Assembly: GCA_910579185.1 (NCBI GenBank)
Contig: CAJTTG010000001.1
Span: forward strand, 620,001-684,000
Length of the DNA: 64,000 nt
Origin: an uncultured Muribaculaceae bacterium
GTDB lineage: Bacteria; Bacteroidota; Bacteroidia; Bacteroidales; Muribaculaceae
Direction: 5' to 3'
The notes under the pieces were generated by a model. The model saw only the letters and a list, made by a program, of their open reading frames with translations, had not been told where the DNA came from and did not search any database. Shown here piece after piece: positions 17,240-25,754 of the stretch. A program made the position numbers and the translations under genes. The first letter of the stretch is position 1. Every line of letters begins with the position of its first letter.

Positions 17240-17332
17240 ATACAAAATCATGTATCTATACATATTGATAACGTTTTTTATTCAACTCGGTTCTTTACAA
17301 TCAAGATAAAAGCATCAATCCGTATCGGAAAT

Positions 17333-17806
17333 CTACATGTTCAATAAGCCGGAAATCTGCGTCGGATCAATATCTCCACTCAGAACCACGAGCTTCGCCT
17401 CACCCGACTCAACCGCATAGACTATCAGTTTGGCAATATTGTCGGAACCTTGCTTTGGAACGGAATATATCGAGACATCCTGTCCATTGTCATTAACCTG
17501 AACCATAACATCAAGATCCGGATTAGCCACGAGAAAATCCGCCATAGCTTTCTTTATTTTCTCAATTCCGCCAGACTCTCCGGCGGTCAGCACCTCTATC
17601 GAATCAAGGCTTTTGATCATAGATCCCGGTACTTTACCACCCAGATTGATCGAATTTCCGGCCATAGACAGCATAGTCTTGTTGACAAACACTTTAGAAA
17701 CACCGTCCTGATTATTCAGGGACGGAAAAGTCATTTTCTGCGCACAAGCAGAGGCCACGAAAACCAGAGCCGCAGAAATAAGGATGAAAAAGCGTAATCG
17801 TTTCAT
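17333..17806 (-). CDS. DUF4252 domain secreted protein
   Basis: 157 residues. The N-terminus M-K-R-L-R-F-F-I-L-I-S-A-A-L-V-F-V-A-S-A-Cys21 can be read as a lipoprotein signal. The rest matches DUF4252: V-S-K-V-F-V-N-K-T-M-L, K-S-L-D-S-I-E-V-L and V-M-V-Q-V-N-D-N-G-Q-D-V-S-I-Y. The function is unknown. It overlaps the upstream anti-sigma gene by four bases and so forms the third gene of a sigma / anti-sigma / secreted-protein operon, the usual place for DUF4252 genes in Bacteroidales. Confidence 0.85.
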   Translation of the reverse strand: MKRLRFFILISAALVFVASACAQKMTFPSLNNQDGVSKVFVNKTMLSMAGNSINLGGKVPGSMIKSLDSIEVLTAGESGGIEKIKKAMADFLVANPDLDVMVQVNDNGQDVSIYSVPKQGSDNIAKLIVYAVESGEAKLVVLSGDIDPTQISGLLNM

Positions 17807-18492
17807 TTCAGTATATCATTTAAAGTTTGTTTCACATTATCAATCGCACTCATTGCTTCATCGCCGGCCTTTCCGGCCTTTTCACAATTATCCGCAAGCA
17901 ACGTCATAGCCATCCGGGTATAAGCCTCAGCCTCATCGACATCGCTAACCACGTTTACATCGGATTCTACCGGTTTCGGCTTCACGGCGGCTACCCTCTG
18001 AACCGGTCTAACGGCGGCAACAGATTTGCCAACCTCCGCCACCTCCGTCTTCACGGTATCCTCCGGTCTGACAACAACATCCTCTCCATTGGATGCTGAA
18101 TCAACTATCTGAGCCACAACCGGAGTTTCGGAAACCTTGCCACCGTCGAGGGAACCGGACCGCATCATGGCAATACCCACGGTCATTATCAAAGCTATCG
18201 AAGCGGCAGCTGCCCCGACTCCGAGCCATATCCTCCTGGACGATATTCCCCTGCCGGACGACGGCAACGAATCAATAGTAGCCATCATCATATCCCCTAC
18301 CTCGTCCGGAACCACCGTCCCATCGAGATCCGGATCCGACAATGCGTCAACCACCTCACGATCGGCAACAAGGTCATCCGGAAGATCCGCAACTGAAGCA
18401 AACAGTTCCCGGATACGTGCCATATCCTTTGCTGTAGCGCGGCCTTCATAGAAGACCTCAAGCAAATTTCTCAGTTCATCAATGGCATTCAT
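17803..18492 (-). CDS. Probable membrane-spanning anti-sigma factor
   Basis: 229 residues. The cytoplasmic N-terminal part (1-85) has an acidic helical region starting N-A-I-D-E-L-R-N-L-L-E-V-F-Y-E-G. One transmembrane helix lies at about 88-110 (I-W-L-G-V-G-A-A-A-A-S-I-A-L-I-M). The periplasmic region is low in complexity, Val/Pro/Asp-rich, and ends in a short helical segment. The call rests on position: it overlaps by four bases both the ECF sigma gene upstream and the DUF4252 gene downstream. Confidence 0.75.
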   Translation of the reverse strand: MNAIDELRNLLEVFYEGRATAKDMARIRELFASVADLPDDLVADREVVDALSDPDLDGTVVPDEVGDMMMATIDSLPSSGRGISSRRIWLGVGAAAASIALIMTVGIAMMRSGSLDGGKVSETPVVAQIVDSASNGEDVVVRPEDTVKTEVAEVGKSVAAVRPVQRVAAVKPKPVESDVNVVSDVDEAEAYTRMAMTLLADNCEKAGKAGDEAMSAIDNVKQTLNDILK

Positions 18493-18989
18493 AATCTGGC
18501 AGATTTTTGAGTGAATAATTCTTTTATTCGCCGCCGCCCTCTCGACAAAGCCGCCCGGACATTGGCATCGGTCATTCCCGTAATATCACATATCTCGGAA
18601 TTGTCACATTGAGAAAACACGCTCAGCTCCATCACGCGGCGTTGCGATTCCGGCAATCCACCAATAGCCTCGCGGATCATCCTCAGCGTATCGCGCCGCT
18701 CAACATCATCCGACAGCGACTCCGGCGAAGGATTGCAGGCGAGAATCTCCACGGGAGCATGTTCTTTACGCGACCGTATCAATGAAATGCATTGTTTCTT
18801 CAAGGCTCCGACACAATATGCGCTCTTATCCTGCGCCACCGCGAGACTGCCGGCATGGTTCCAGAGCCTGACGAGCGTATCCTGAATGGCATCGCAGGCA
18901 TCATCATGATTACCCGTAATGCGTAGAGCAATGCGATACATTATCGCCTGCAATGGCATCACTATCGATCTGAATTCCTGCGTAGTCAT
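18489..18989 (-). CDS. ECF-type RNA polymerase sigma factor
   Basis: 166 residues. Region 2 contains D-A-C-D-A-I-Q-D-T-L-V-R-L-W-N (about 30-44). Region 4 contains L-P-E-S-Q-R-R-V-M-E-L-S and the helix-turn-helix C-D-N-S-E-I-C-D-I-T-G-M-T-D-A-N-V-R-A-A-L-S-R-G-R ending in R-R-I-K-E-L-F. It directs transcription of a small regulon when released from the anti-sigma factor encoded next to it. The target promoter is not evident. Confidence 0.93.
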   Translation of the reverse strand: MTTQEFRSIVMPLQAIMYRIALRITGNHDDACDAIQDTLVRLWNHAGSLAVAQDKSAYCVGALKKQCISLIRSRKEHAPVEILACNPSPESLSDDVERRDTLRMIREAIGGLPESQRRVMELSVFSQCDNSEICDITGMTDANVRAALSRGRRRIKELFTQKSARL

Positions 18990-19074
18990 CGGTCTGTTTC
19001 AATTCCGGGGTTTCAATATTATGACTGCGCGACATCCGGATTTGTGACAGCCGAAGGCAATTTTTTTTTGTTTT

Positions 19075-20358
19075 TTAATCCTGAGCTTCCGGATTCCACC
19101 TATGCCGCTGTAGATCAGCCGCACGCGCTTCTGCCGGATTGTCGCACGGATACCAGAACGTAGGGTGTCCGAGCGTATCTGGCATATACTGCTGATTGAC
19201 AAAATTGCCCGGATAGAGATGTGGATAAAGATAATTGTGGCCATAACCCATGTCGGCCATCAGTTTTGTCGGAGCATTCCGCAAATGCAACGGCACCGGC
19301 TGATTACCGGTGGATCTGACAAGATCCAGCGCCGCATCGATAGCCTTGTAAGCCGAATTACTCTTGGCCGAATTGGCAAGATAGATGGCACACTGCGCCA
19401 AAGGGATCCGGGCTTCCGGCCAGCCGATCTTATGGATCACGTCGAAAGCCGTATTGGCAAGGAGCAATGCATTCGGATTGGCCAGACCGATATCCTCCGC
19501 GGCAAATATTATCATTCTGCGCCCGATAAATTCAGGCTCCTCTCCACCCTCAATCATCCGCGCGAGCCAATAGATCGCAGCATCAGGATCGGATCCACGG
19601 AGCGACTTGATGAAAGCCGAGATTATATCATAGTGCATCTCGCCATTCTTATCATAGGCAGCCGGATTTTTCTGCAAGCTCCGCGTCACCACCTCATCAT
19701 TGATCTCGATAGGCTCGCCCTCCGGAGTGGCCTGTTCCAGCAGATCGAGGATATTGAGCAGCTTACGGGCATCGCCACCGGCAAATCGGAAAAGAGCCGA
19801 CGTCGAGCCGACATTGACACCATGAGCCGACAGGATCTCATCCGTGGCCACAGCCCTTTGGAAAAGAGTATTCAGTTCCACCTCCGACAATGGATTCAAA
19901 GTATAGACCTGCGCCCTCGACAACAACGGACGGATCACCTCAAACGACGGGTTTTCCGTAGTCGCGCCTATAAGCGTGACCGTACCGTTCTCCACCGCCC
20001 CGAGCAGACTGTCCTGCTGCGATTTGTTGAAACGATGGATTTCATCTATAAAAAGTATCGGCCGGTGAGTAACGAACATGCTGGCGGCATCGGCCTTGCA
20101 CCGGTCTATGACGTCGCGCACATCCTTGACTCCGGAGTGAACGGCACTCAGCGTGTAGAACGGCGCATTGGTCGTGTTGGCTATGATTTTGGCCAATGTA
20201 GTCTTTCCGACCCCGGGAGGCCCCCACAATATAAACGAGGCGATATTGCCCGATTCTATCATGCGGCGGAGAATAGCACCGGGACCGACAATATGTGACT
20301 GCCCCACATAATCGTCGATAGTTCTGGGGCGAAGACGCTCGGCAAGAGGTAGATTCAT
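19075..20358 (-). CDS. rarA: Replication-associated recombination ATPase RarA (MgsA)
   Basis: 427 residues. The AAA+ domain has Walker A G-P-P-G-V-G-K-T at 46-53 and Walker B D-E-I-H at 105-108, followed by sensor 1 G-A-T-T-E-N-P-S. The C-terminal MgsA-type tetramerisation region contains D-P-D-A-A-I-Y-W-L-A-R-M and A-E-D-I-G-L-A-N-P. It acts at stalled replication forks. The 377-codon antisense frame over it is a shadow. A minus-strand TAATTTTG (20383-20390) is a possible promoter box. Confidence 0.95.
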   Translation of the reverse strand: MNLPLAERLRPRTIDDYVGQSHIVGPGAILRRMIESGNIASFILWGPPGVGKTTLAKIIANTTNAPFYTLSAVHSGVKDVRDVIDRCKADAASMFVTHRPILFIDEIHRFNKSQQDSLLGAVENGTVTLIGATTENPSFEVIRPLLSRAQVYTLNPLSEVELNTLFQRAVATDEILSAHGVNVGSTSALFRFAGGDARKLLNILDLLEQATPEGEPIEINDEVVTRSLQKNPAAYDKNGEMHYDIISAFIKSLRGSDPDAAIYWLARMIEGGEEPEFIGRRMIIFAAEDIGLANPNALLLANTAFDVIHKIGWPEARIPLAQCAIYLANSAKSNSAYKAIDAALDLVRSTGNQPVPLHLRNAPTKLMADMGYGHNYLYPHLYPGNFVNQQYMPDTLGHPTFWYPCDNPAEARAADLQRHRWNPEAQD

Positions 20359-20596
20359 ATGATAACAGAATGTTCAGTGATACAAAATTAAAAAAAAACG
20401 GGGATCCGGCGTGTTAATAGAATTTAATTAGAATAAAGTGTTAACATTTTTAGTTAACTTTACCTCCGAAAAAACTACATAGCCGGTCAACACTCCTGAC
20501 GCAGGACGCAAATCAGAAACAAACCACACTGTTTTGCGAACATTAACGCCATAGGAGATGTTACAATTACAGATACTAATAAAAACAAATGTAGTT

Positions 20597-20836
20597 ATGG
20601 AAACTGAAAAAGGAACAAGCAAAATGCCGCAGATCATGCGGAATATATTCGGGATCATAATGATCATCATCTATGTTGCCATGGGTGTTCTCTTCCTGTG
20701 CGGTGCATTTCCGCAGCTATCAGGCAATTTCGCATGGCTCCGCTGGGGTGGCGGTGTGCTTCTGATAGTCTACGGACTATGGCGTGCCTACCGTCAGTTC
20801 AAGGGCATAGATCCCGACGTGACAACCCGTTATTGA
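20597..20836 (+). CDS. Small inner-membrane protein
   Basis: 79 residues from the ATG at 20597; an in-frame ATG at 20558 would add 13 residues with poor context. Two transmembrane helices (about 17-38 and 44-62) are joined by P-Q-L-S-G-N-F-A-W-L-R-W-G-G-G. No named family is recognised. The stop is 15 bases before the PstS-like gene, and in other Bacteroidetes small membrane proteins like this are, from memory, found in front of PstS-like and TPR genes. Confidence 0.65.
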   Translation: METEKGTSKMPQIMRNIFGIIMIIIYVAMGVLFLCGAFPQLSGNFAWLRWGGGVLLIVYGLWRAYRQFKGIDPDVTTRY

Positions 20837-20851
20837 ACAAAACTCCGACAC

Positions 20852-21835
20852 ATGAAACAACTCAGAAACATAGCACTGACAGGCGTGGTCGCGATTGCGG
20901 CCTCGCTGTTTTCGTGCGGTCCGGCACAGAAAGGCGGATATGCCGCCGGCCGAACGGTAATAGCCTGCGACAAGACATTCCAGAACGTGATGGAGCAGGA
21001 AGTCAGAGTGTTTGAATTCAAGTATCCCGGTTCGGAAGTGATGGATCTGTATGTCGACGAATACGCCGCCATCGACTCACTCATGAATCTCAACAACCAT
21101 GTACGCATGGCCGTGGCCACCCGTCCGCTATCCAAAGAGGAGATCAAATACCTCAACGACAACAAGCGTTCGGTCAACCAGCAAGCCATAGCCGTGGATG
21201 CCGTCGCACTCATTGTCAACCCCGAGAATCCGTTGGATGCAATCGACAATCAGGATCTCATCGACATTCTGACAGGCAAGATCACCGAATGGAAAATGAT
21301 TCCGGGAGCCGGAAAGGATCTGAAGAACATAACCGTGGTTTTTGACCACCAAGGATCATCCACCACACGCTACATGATTGATTCCCTGCTGAACGGTCAG
21401 CCCCTGAGCCAACGCATCATGGCGGCAAAAACACCTGCCGAAGTGTTCAGCGCAGTTTCAAAACATAAAAACGCCATAGGTATAATCGGTGCAAGCTGGC
21501 TCAGCAGCGACATGTCGGGTAGAGAGCTTTCAGAGCAGGAGATCGACAAAATGACTAATGTCGACGACACAGCCTCCATGGGAACCTTCACCACAGACAT
21601 AAAGGTGCTCGCCGTGCAGCCGAAGGATGATGTAGAGACATATCTGCCTACGCAGTATAACATCTTCAACGGCAAATATCCCTACCATCGGCAAGTGTAT
21701 CTGATCTCCACATGCACACCGAACTCCACCGGCCACAGCTTCTATACATTTGTAACAAGTGCCATCGGTCAGAAGATAATCCTCTCCACCGGCATTTGCC
21801 CAAAAGTGATCACACCGCAGTTTGTGGAGCTATGA
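20852..21835 (+). CDS. PstS-like phosphate-binding lipoprotein
   Basis: 327 residues. The lipoprotein signal ends at Cys22 (A-S-L-F-S-C-G). The body is a type II periplasmic-binding fold related to PstS, with K-T-F-Q-N-V-M-E-Q-E-V-R-V-F, V-A-L-I-V-N-P-E-N-P-L-D near the hinge, and the loop H-Q-G-S-S-T-T-R-Y-M (about 168-177), which resembles the phosphate-contacting S-G-T-T region. No PstABC transporter is adjacent. It is cotranscribed with a small membrane protein and lies upstream of a TPR gene, an order seen in Bacteroidetes ExbBD-TonB-linked clusters (recalled, not shown here). Confidence 0.8.
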   Translation: MKQLRNIALTGVVAIAASLFSCGPAQKGGYAAGRTVIACDKTFQNVMEQEVRVFEFKYPGSEVMDLYVDEYAAIDSLMNLNNHVRMAVATRPLSKEEIKYLNDNKRSVNQQAIAVDAVALIVNPENPLDAIDNQDLIDILTGKITEWKMIPGAGKDLKNITVVFDHQGSSTTRYMIDSLLNGQPLSQRIMAAKTPAEVFSAVSKHKNAIGIIGASWLSSDMSGRELSEQEIDKMTNVDDTASMGTFTTDIKVLAVQPKDDVETYLPTQYNIFNGKYPYHRQVYLISTCTPNSTGHSFYTFVTSAIGQKIILSTGICPKVITPQFVEL

Positions 21836-21919
21836 TTAAACCCGTAACGACAACTCAAGTCAAATATCCAAGCATACACTTTAATATTAAATTCAAAACC
21901 ATAAAATAAACCAGTAACA

Positions 21920-23560
21920 ATGAAATTGAGATTCCTGTTTTCACTCATGCTCGGCGCATCCCTTGCCGCCGGAGCGCAAGGCTATCAGGACGGCGTAGAC
22001 AACTACAACGCCGGACGTAACGACATAGCCAAGGAGATTCTGACTAACACGCTCAACGCATCTTCGACCGACAAAGCCGTGTCCTACTATTATCTCGGCA
22101 ACATCGCTTTTGCCGAAGGTAATATTGCTGAAGCCAAAGCTAACTTCGAAAAGGGTCTTCAGGCAAATCCGGCATACGCCTACAATACTATCGGCCTTGG
22201 CGAAGTAGCTCTCAAGCAGGGCAACAAGGCTGAAGCCCAGAAACTCTTCGATCAGGCAATGAAGAGCGACAAGAAAAACACCGCTCTCATGGCAACCGTT
22301 GCCCGTGCCTACTGGAACGTTGATCCCGTCGGTTATGCAAAAGATATCGACAAACTGATCCAGAAAGCCTTCAAAGAATCAAAAAACACTGAATCGGCAG
22401 TCTACATGCTTCAGGGCGACATGGTCGCCAAGCAGGATCCGGGCGAAGCCGCAGGTAAATACGAAATGGCAATCGAGCAGGACAAGCAGAAAAACATCGT
22501 CAACCGCGAGGCATACGTGAAATACGCCCACGTTTACGATGTCCACAACCGTCCTTTGGTTATCGAAAAACTTGAAGAGCTCAACCAGCTTGAGCCCAAT
22601 TCGGGTCTGGCACAGCGCGAACTCGCCGAGCAGTACTACAACAACCGCCAGTACGGCAAAGCATGGAAATCGTACGAAAAATATGTTCAGAACCCCAACC
22701 ACTTCCAGCGCGACGAACAGCGTTATGCAGGTCTTCTGACATCGGCCGGTGAATACCAGCAGTCGATCGACTGGGCCAACCGCGTTCTCAAGCAGGATCC
22801 CTCGGCATATCCCATGTACCGCATCATCATGCTCGACTACGATAATCTGAAAGACGACTCACTGACCATCCAATATGGCGATAAGCTCTTCAACTATCCT
22901 GGAGCTGAATTGGTATTCAACGACTACAAGGTGTATTCCGGTGCCCTCACCCGTAAGAATCGCGCCAATGATGCCGTTGCTGTTCTTGAAAAAGCAATGA
23001 CAACATTCTCAGGCGACGAAGAAAAGACCACTGAACTCTACACCCTCATCAGTGATGCTTACCAGAAAGCCGGCGACACCGACAAGTCGATCGAATACCG
23101 CATGCGCTATCTCGATTCCGGCAAAGCTCGTCCGCAGGACTACTACGGAATGTATCAGAGCTACTTCCAGAAACTCCGTGATGCCGCACCCGACTCTCCC
23201 GAAGCAAAAGAGGCACTCGCTGAAGCTACAAAATACATCGACCTGGCGATTTCAAAAGCGCCCACATTCGCAACCTACTACTACCGCAAGGCCGTTCTGC
23301 TTTATGTAGGCAACCACAACAAGCCCGATCAGGCATGTCTCGACACCATCGACAAGACCATCGAGATCCTCGACGCTTCCGATGCACAGACTCAGGAACG
23401 CAACAAGAGCATCTATCAGGCTTGCTACACAATGCTCGGCGACTACTACAACCTCAACAAGGATAAAGCAAAAGCTTTGGAATACTACCTCAAAGCACGC
23501 GACTATTCTTCAAATCCGGCTTCTTTTGATGACCGTATCAAAAGCCTTGAAGCACAATAA
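21920..23560 (+). CDS. Secreted tetratricopeptide-repeat protein
   Basis: 546 residues with a Sec signal peptide (M-K-L-R-F-L-F-S-L-M-L-G-A-S-L-A-A-G-A-Q). Many TPR helices follow; clear units include A-V-S-Y-Y-Y-L-G-N-I-A-F-A-E-G-N, A-Y-N-T-I-G-L-G-E-V-A-L-K-Q-G-N and E-L-Y-T-L-I-S-D-A-Y-Q-K-A-G-D. It is a periplasmic protein scaffold. It lies 84 bases after the PstS-like gene and is probably part of the same envelope system. Its codons are even and host-like. Confidence 0.85.
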   Translation: MKLRFLFSLMLGASLAAGAQGYQDGVDNYNAGRNDIAKEILTNTLNASSTDKAVSYYYLGNIAFAEGNIAEAKANFEKGLQANPAYAYNTIGLGEVALKQGNKAEAQKLFDQAMKSDKKNTALMATVARAYWNVDPVGYAKDIDKLIQKAFKESKNTESAVYMLQGDMVAKQDPGEAAGKYEMAIEQDKQKNIVNREAYVKYAHVYDVHNRPLVIEKLEELNQLEPNSGLAQRELAEQYYNNRQYGKAWKSYEKYVQNPNHFQRDEQRYAGLLTSAGEYQQSIDWANRVLKQDPSAYPMYRIIMLDYDNLKDDSLTIQYGDKLFNYPGAELVFNDYKVYSGALTRKNRANDAVAVLEKAMTTFSGDEEKTTELYTLISDAYQKAGDTDKSIEYRMRYLDSGKARPQDYYGMYQSYFQKLRDAAPDSPEAKEALAEATKYIDLAISKAPTFATYYYRKAVLLYVGNHNKPDQACLDTIDKTIEILDASDAQTQERNKSIYQACYTMLGDYYNLNKDKAKALEYYLKARDYSSNPASFDDRIKSLEAQ

Positions 23561-23593
23561 GCCGTGCAACGCCTAAATAAGAAATAAAACGTC

Positions 23594-23641
23594 GAAAGCT
23601 GTCAGGAATCTTGTCAAAAACAAGCATTTCTGGCAGCTTTC
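23594..23641 (+). terminator. Long hairpin between TPR gene and cdsA
   Basis: A stem of 16 pairs (23594-23609 with 23626-23641, including two G-T pairs) is extended by an inner CTTG/CAAG stem. It is 26 bases before the cdsA start. The downstream tail is poor in T, so it may be a terminator, an RNA-stability element or an attenuator. Confidence 0.5.
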
Positions 23642-23667
23642 CTATTCTCATCTACAGCATCCCATCA

Positions 23668-24528
23668 ATGAAAAATCTCATTGTCAGATCATTATCCGGA
23701 GCCATTTACGTCGCTTTGATAGTATGCTCCATTCTCTTCGGCGGTGGCTGGGCTTTTCCGGTTCTTTGCTGCATATTCACATTCACAGGAATTCTGGAAT
23801 TTCAGAAAATGACTCAGACCGACTTCTACGACAGTCCGCGAATGCTATTCGTGGATCTGCTGATAGGTCTCGCCATCCCTGCCATTGTAGCCATGTCGTT
23901 CTGCGGTCTGCCAATGCTTGCGATTCTGACGGGCATCGCCACCATCATTCTGGCTTTGACAAGACTTATTACGCAACTCTATTCCCATCGGGAAAATCCG
24001 TTGCGCCACATAGCCTACTCAATAATGTCGGTGACATATCTCGCGTTTCCGCTCGCCGCCGCTACCGGAATCCTGTTCATCGACCGTGGAATCCTGCTGC
24101 TGATGTTCGTAATGATCTGGCTTAACGACACCGGTGCTTTCCTCGTCGGCTCCGCCATCGGCAGCCACCGGCTGTTTCCGCGCCACTCCCCCAAGAAATC
24201 ATGGGAAGGCTTCTTCGGAGGCATGGCATTCTGCGTTGCCGCCGGATATCTTTCCACGGTGCTCATCCCCGACTACTTCGAACAATACGGAACCTTGGCG
24301 ATGATAGCATTCGGCATCGTGGTCTGCATCATGTCTACGTGGGGCGACCTGTTCGAGTCCATGCTCAAACGCACGGTAGGGGTCAAGGACAGCGGAAATA
24401 TCATTCCCGGTCATGGAGGTATCCTCGACCGCATAGACTCCCTGCTGTTTGTAGCTCCGGCCACATTGGTGTTCTGGATCATAGTTTACATCCTACCCTC
24501 ATTCACAGGGCTGTTAGAAGTGAAATAA
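23668..24528 (+). CDS. cdsA: Phosphatidate cytidylyltransferase
   Basis: 286 residues from the ATG at 23668, chosen because the upstream in-frame part overlaps a hairpin and is not membrane-like. CdsA makes CDP-diacylglycerol from phosphatidate and CTP in the inner membrane. About eight hydrophobic helices are visible, and the family signature lies near the C-terminus: S-M-L-K-R-T-V-G-V-K-D-S-G-N-I-I-P-G-H-G, then L-D-R-I-D-S. It is followed by purM after a 39-base gap. Confidence 0.93.
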   Translation: MKNLIVRSLSGAIYVALIVCSILFGGGWAFPVLCCIFTFTGILEFQKMTQTDFYDSPRMLFVDLLIGLAIPAIVAMSFCGLPMLAILTGIATIILALTRLITQLYSHRENPLRHIAYSIMSVTYLAFPLAAATGILFIDRGILLLMFVMIWLNDTGAFLVGSAIGSHRLFPRHSPKKSWEGFFGGMAFCVAAGYLSTVLIPDYFEQYGTLAMIAFGIVVCIMSTWGDLFESMLKRTVGVKDSGNIIPGHGGILDRIDSLLFVAPATLVFWIIVYILPSFTGLLEVK

Positions 24529-24567
24529 CCCGTTTATATATAGTACATCAGAGTTTATAACAAGACA

Positions 24568-25734
24568 ATGACTGATCAAAGATATAATCTCAGAGGCGTA
24601 TCGGCATCGAAAGAAGATGTCCACAACGCCATCAAGAACGTTGACAAAGGCCTCTACCCGAAAGCCTTCTGCAAGATAATCCCCGACATCCTCGGTGGAG
24701 ATCCCGACTTCTGCAACATCATGCATGCCGACGGCGCAGGAACAAAATCGTCGCTGGCCTACATGTACTGGCGTGAGACCGGCGATCTCAGTGTGTGGAA
24801 AGGCATCGCTCAGGACGCGCTGATCATGAACATCGACGACCTGCTATGCGTAGGAGCCACCGACAATATACTCGTGTCCTCCACCATTGGCCGCAACAAG
24901 CTTCTTGTTCCTGGAGAGGTGATCTCCGCAATCATCAATGGAACGGAAGAGCTGCTTGCATCTTTACGCTCACTCGGCGTTAACGCCTACAGCACCGGAG
25001 GCGAGACTGCCGACGTAGGCGATCTCGTGCGCACCATTATTGTCGATTCGACCGTCACCTGCCGCATGAAACGCTCCGACGTTGTCAACAACGCCAATAT
25101 CTCCGCAGGCGATGTCATTGTTGGTCTCGCATCCTACGGAAAAGCCACCTATGAACAGGACTACAACGGCGGCATGGGCAGCAACGGCCTGACATCAGCC
25201 CGTCACGACGTTTTTGCCAAATACCTCGCCGAAAAATATCCTGAAAGTTTCGACGCAGCCGTCCCCGACGAGCTTGTATATTCAGGTAAAAAGAAACTGA
25301 CCGACCCTGTGGATGGAACCGAACTGGATGCCGGACGCCTTGTCCTGTCGCCCACGCGCACCTACGCCCCGGTGATCAAAGCAATCCTCGACCGCATGCG
25401 TCCGCAGATCCATGGTATGGTCCACTGCTCCGGCGGTGCGCAGACCAAAGTGATGCATTTCGTTGAGAACAAACATGTGATCAAGGACAACCTGTTCCCC
25501 ATCCCTCCCCTCTTCAAGCTCATCCAGCAACAGAGCGGAACCGACTGGGCCGAGATGTACAAAGTGTTCAACATGGGACACCGCATGGAGATCTACGTCA
25601 GCCCGGAAAATGCTGAAGAGATCATGCGCATCTCTGAATCATTTGGAATCGAGGCACGCATCGTAGGCCGTGTAGAAGATGCTCCGGCCAACCGTCTGAC
25701 CATCGTGTCGGAAAACGGCGTTTTTGAATACTAA
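24568..25734 (+). CDS. purM: Phosphoribosylformylglycinamidine cyclo-ligase (AIR synthase)
   Basis: 388 residues, the long form found in Bacteroidetes. It closes the imidazole ring of 5-aminoimidazole ribonucleotide using ATP. Recognisable blocks are A-D-G-A-G-T-K-S (about 52-59), A-L-I-M-N-I-D-D-L-L-C-V-G-A, S-T-G-G-E-T-A-D-V-G-D and H-C-S-G-G-A-Q-T-K-V. No other purine gene is adjacent. The next gene begins 20 bases after its stop. Confidence 0.92.
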   Translation: MTDQRYNLRGVSASKEDVHNAIKNVDKGLYPKAFCKIIPDILGGDPDFCNIMHADGAGTKSSLAYMYWRETGDLSVWKGIAQDALIMNIDDLLCVGATDNILVSSTIGRNKLLVPGEVISAIINGTEELLASLRSLGVNAYSTGGETADVGDLVRTIIVDSTVTCRMKRSDVVNNANISAGDVIVGLASYGKATYEQDYNGGMGSNGLTSARHDVFAKYLAEKYPESFDAAVPDELVYSGKKKLTDPVDGTELDAGRLVLSPTRTYAPVIKAILDRMRPQIHGMVHCSGGAQTKVMHFVENKHVIKDNLFPIPPLFKLIQQQSGTDWAEMYKVFNMGHRMEIYVSPENAEEIMRISESFGIEARIVGRVEDAPANRLTIVSENGVFEY

Positions 25735-25754
25735 CCCATTCAGCTGTTATCCCC

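Noticed and set aside
19165..20298. 377-codon plus-strand frame over rarA
   Set aside because: Antisense shadow; Arg/Ile/His-rich and no domain, while rarA motifs are complete.
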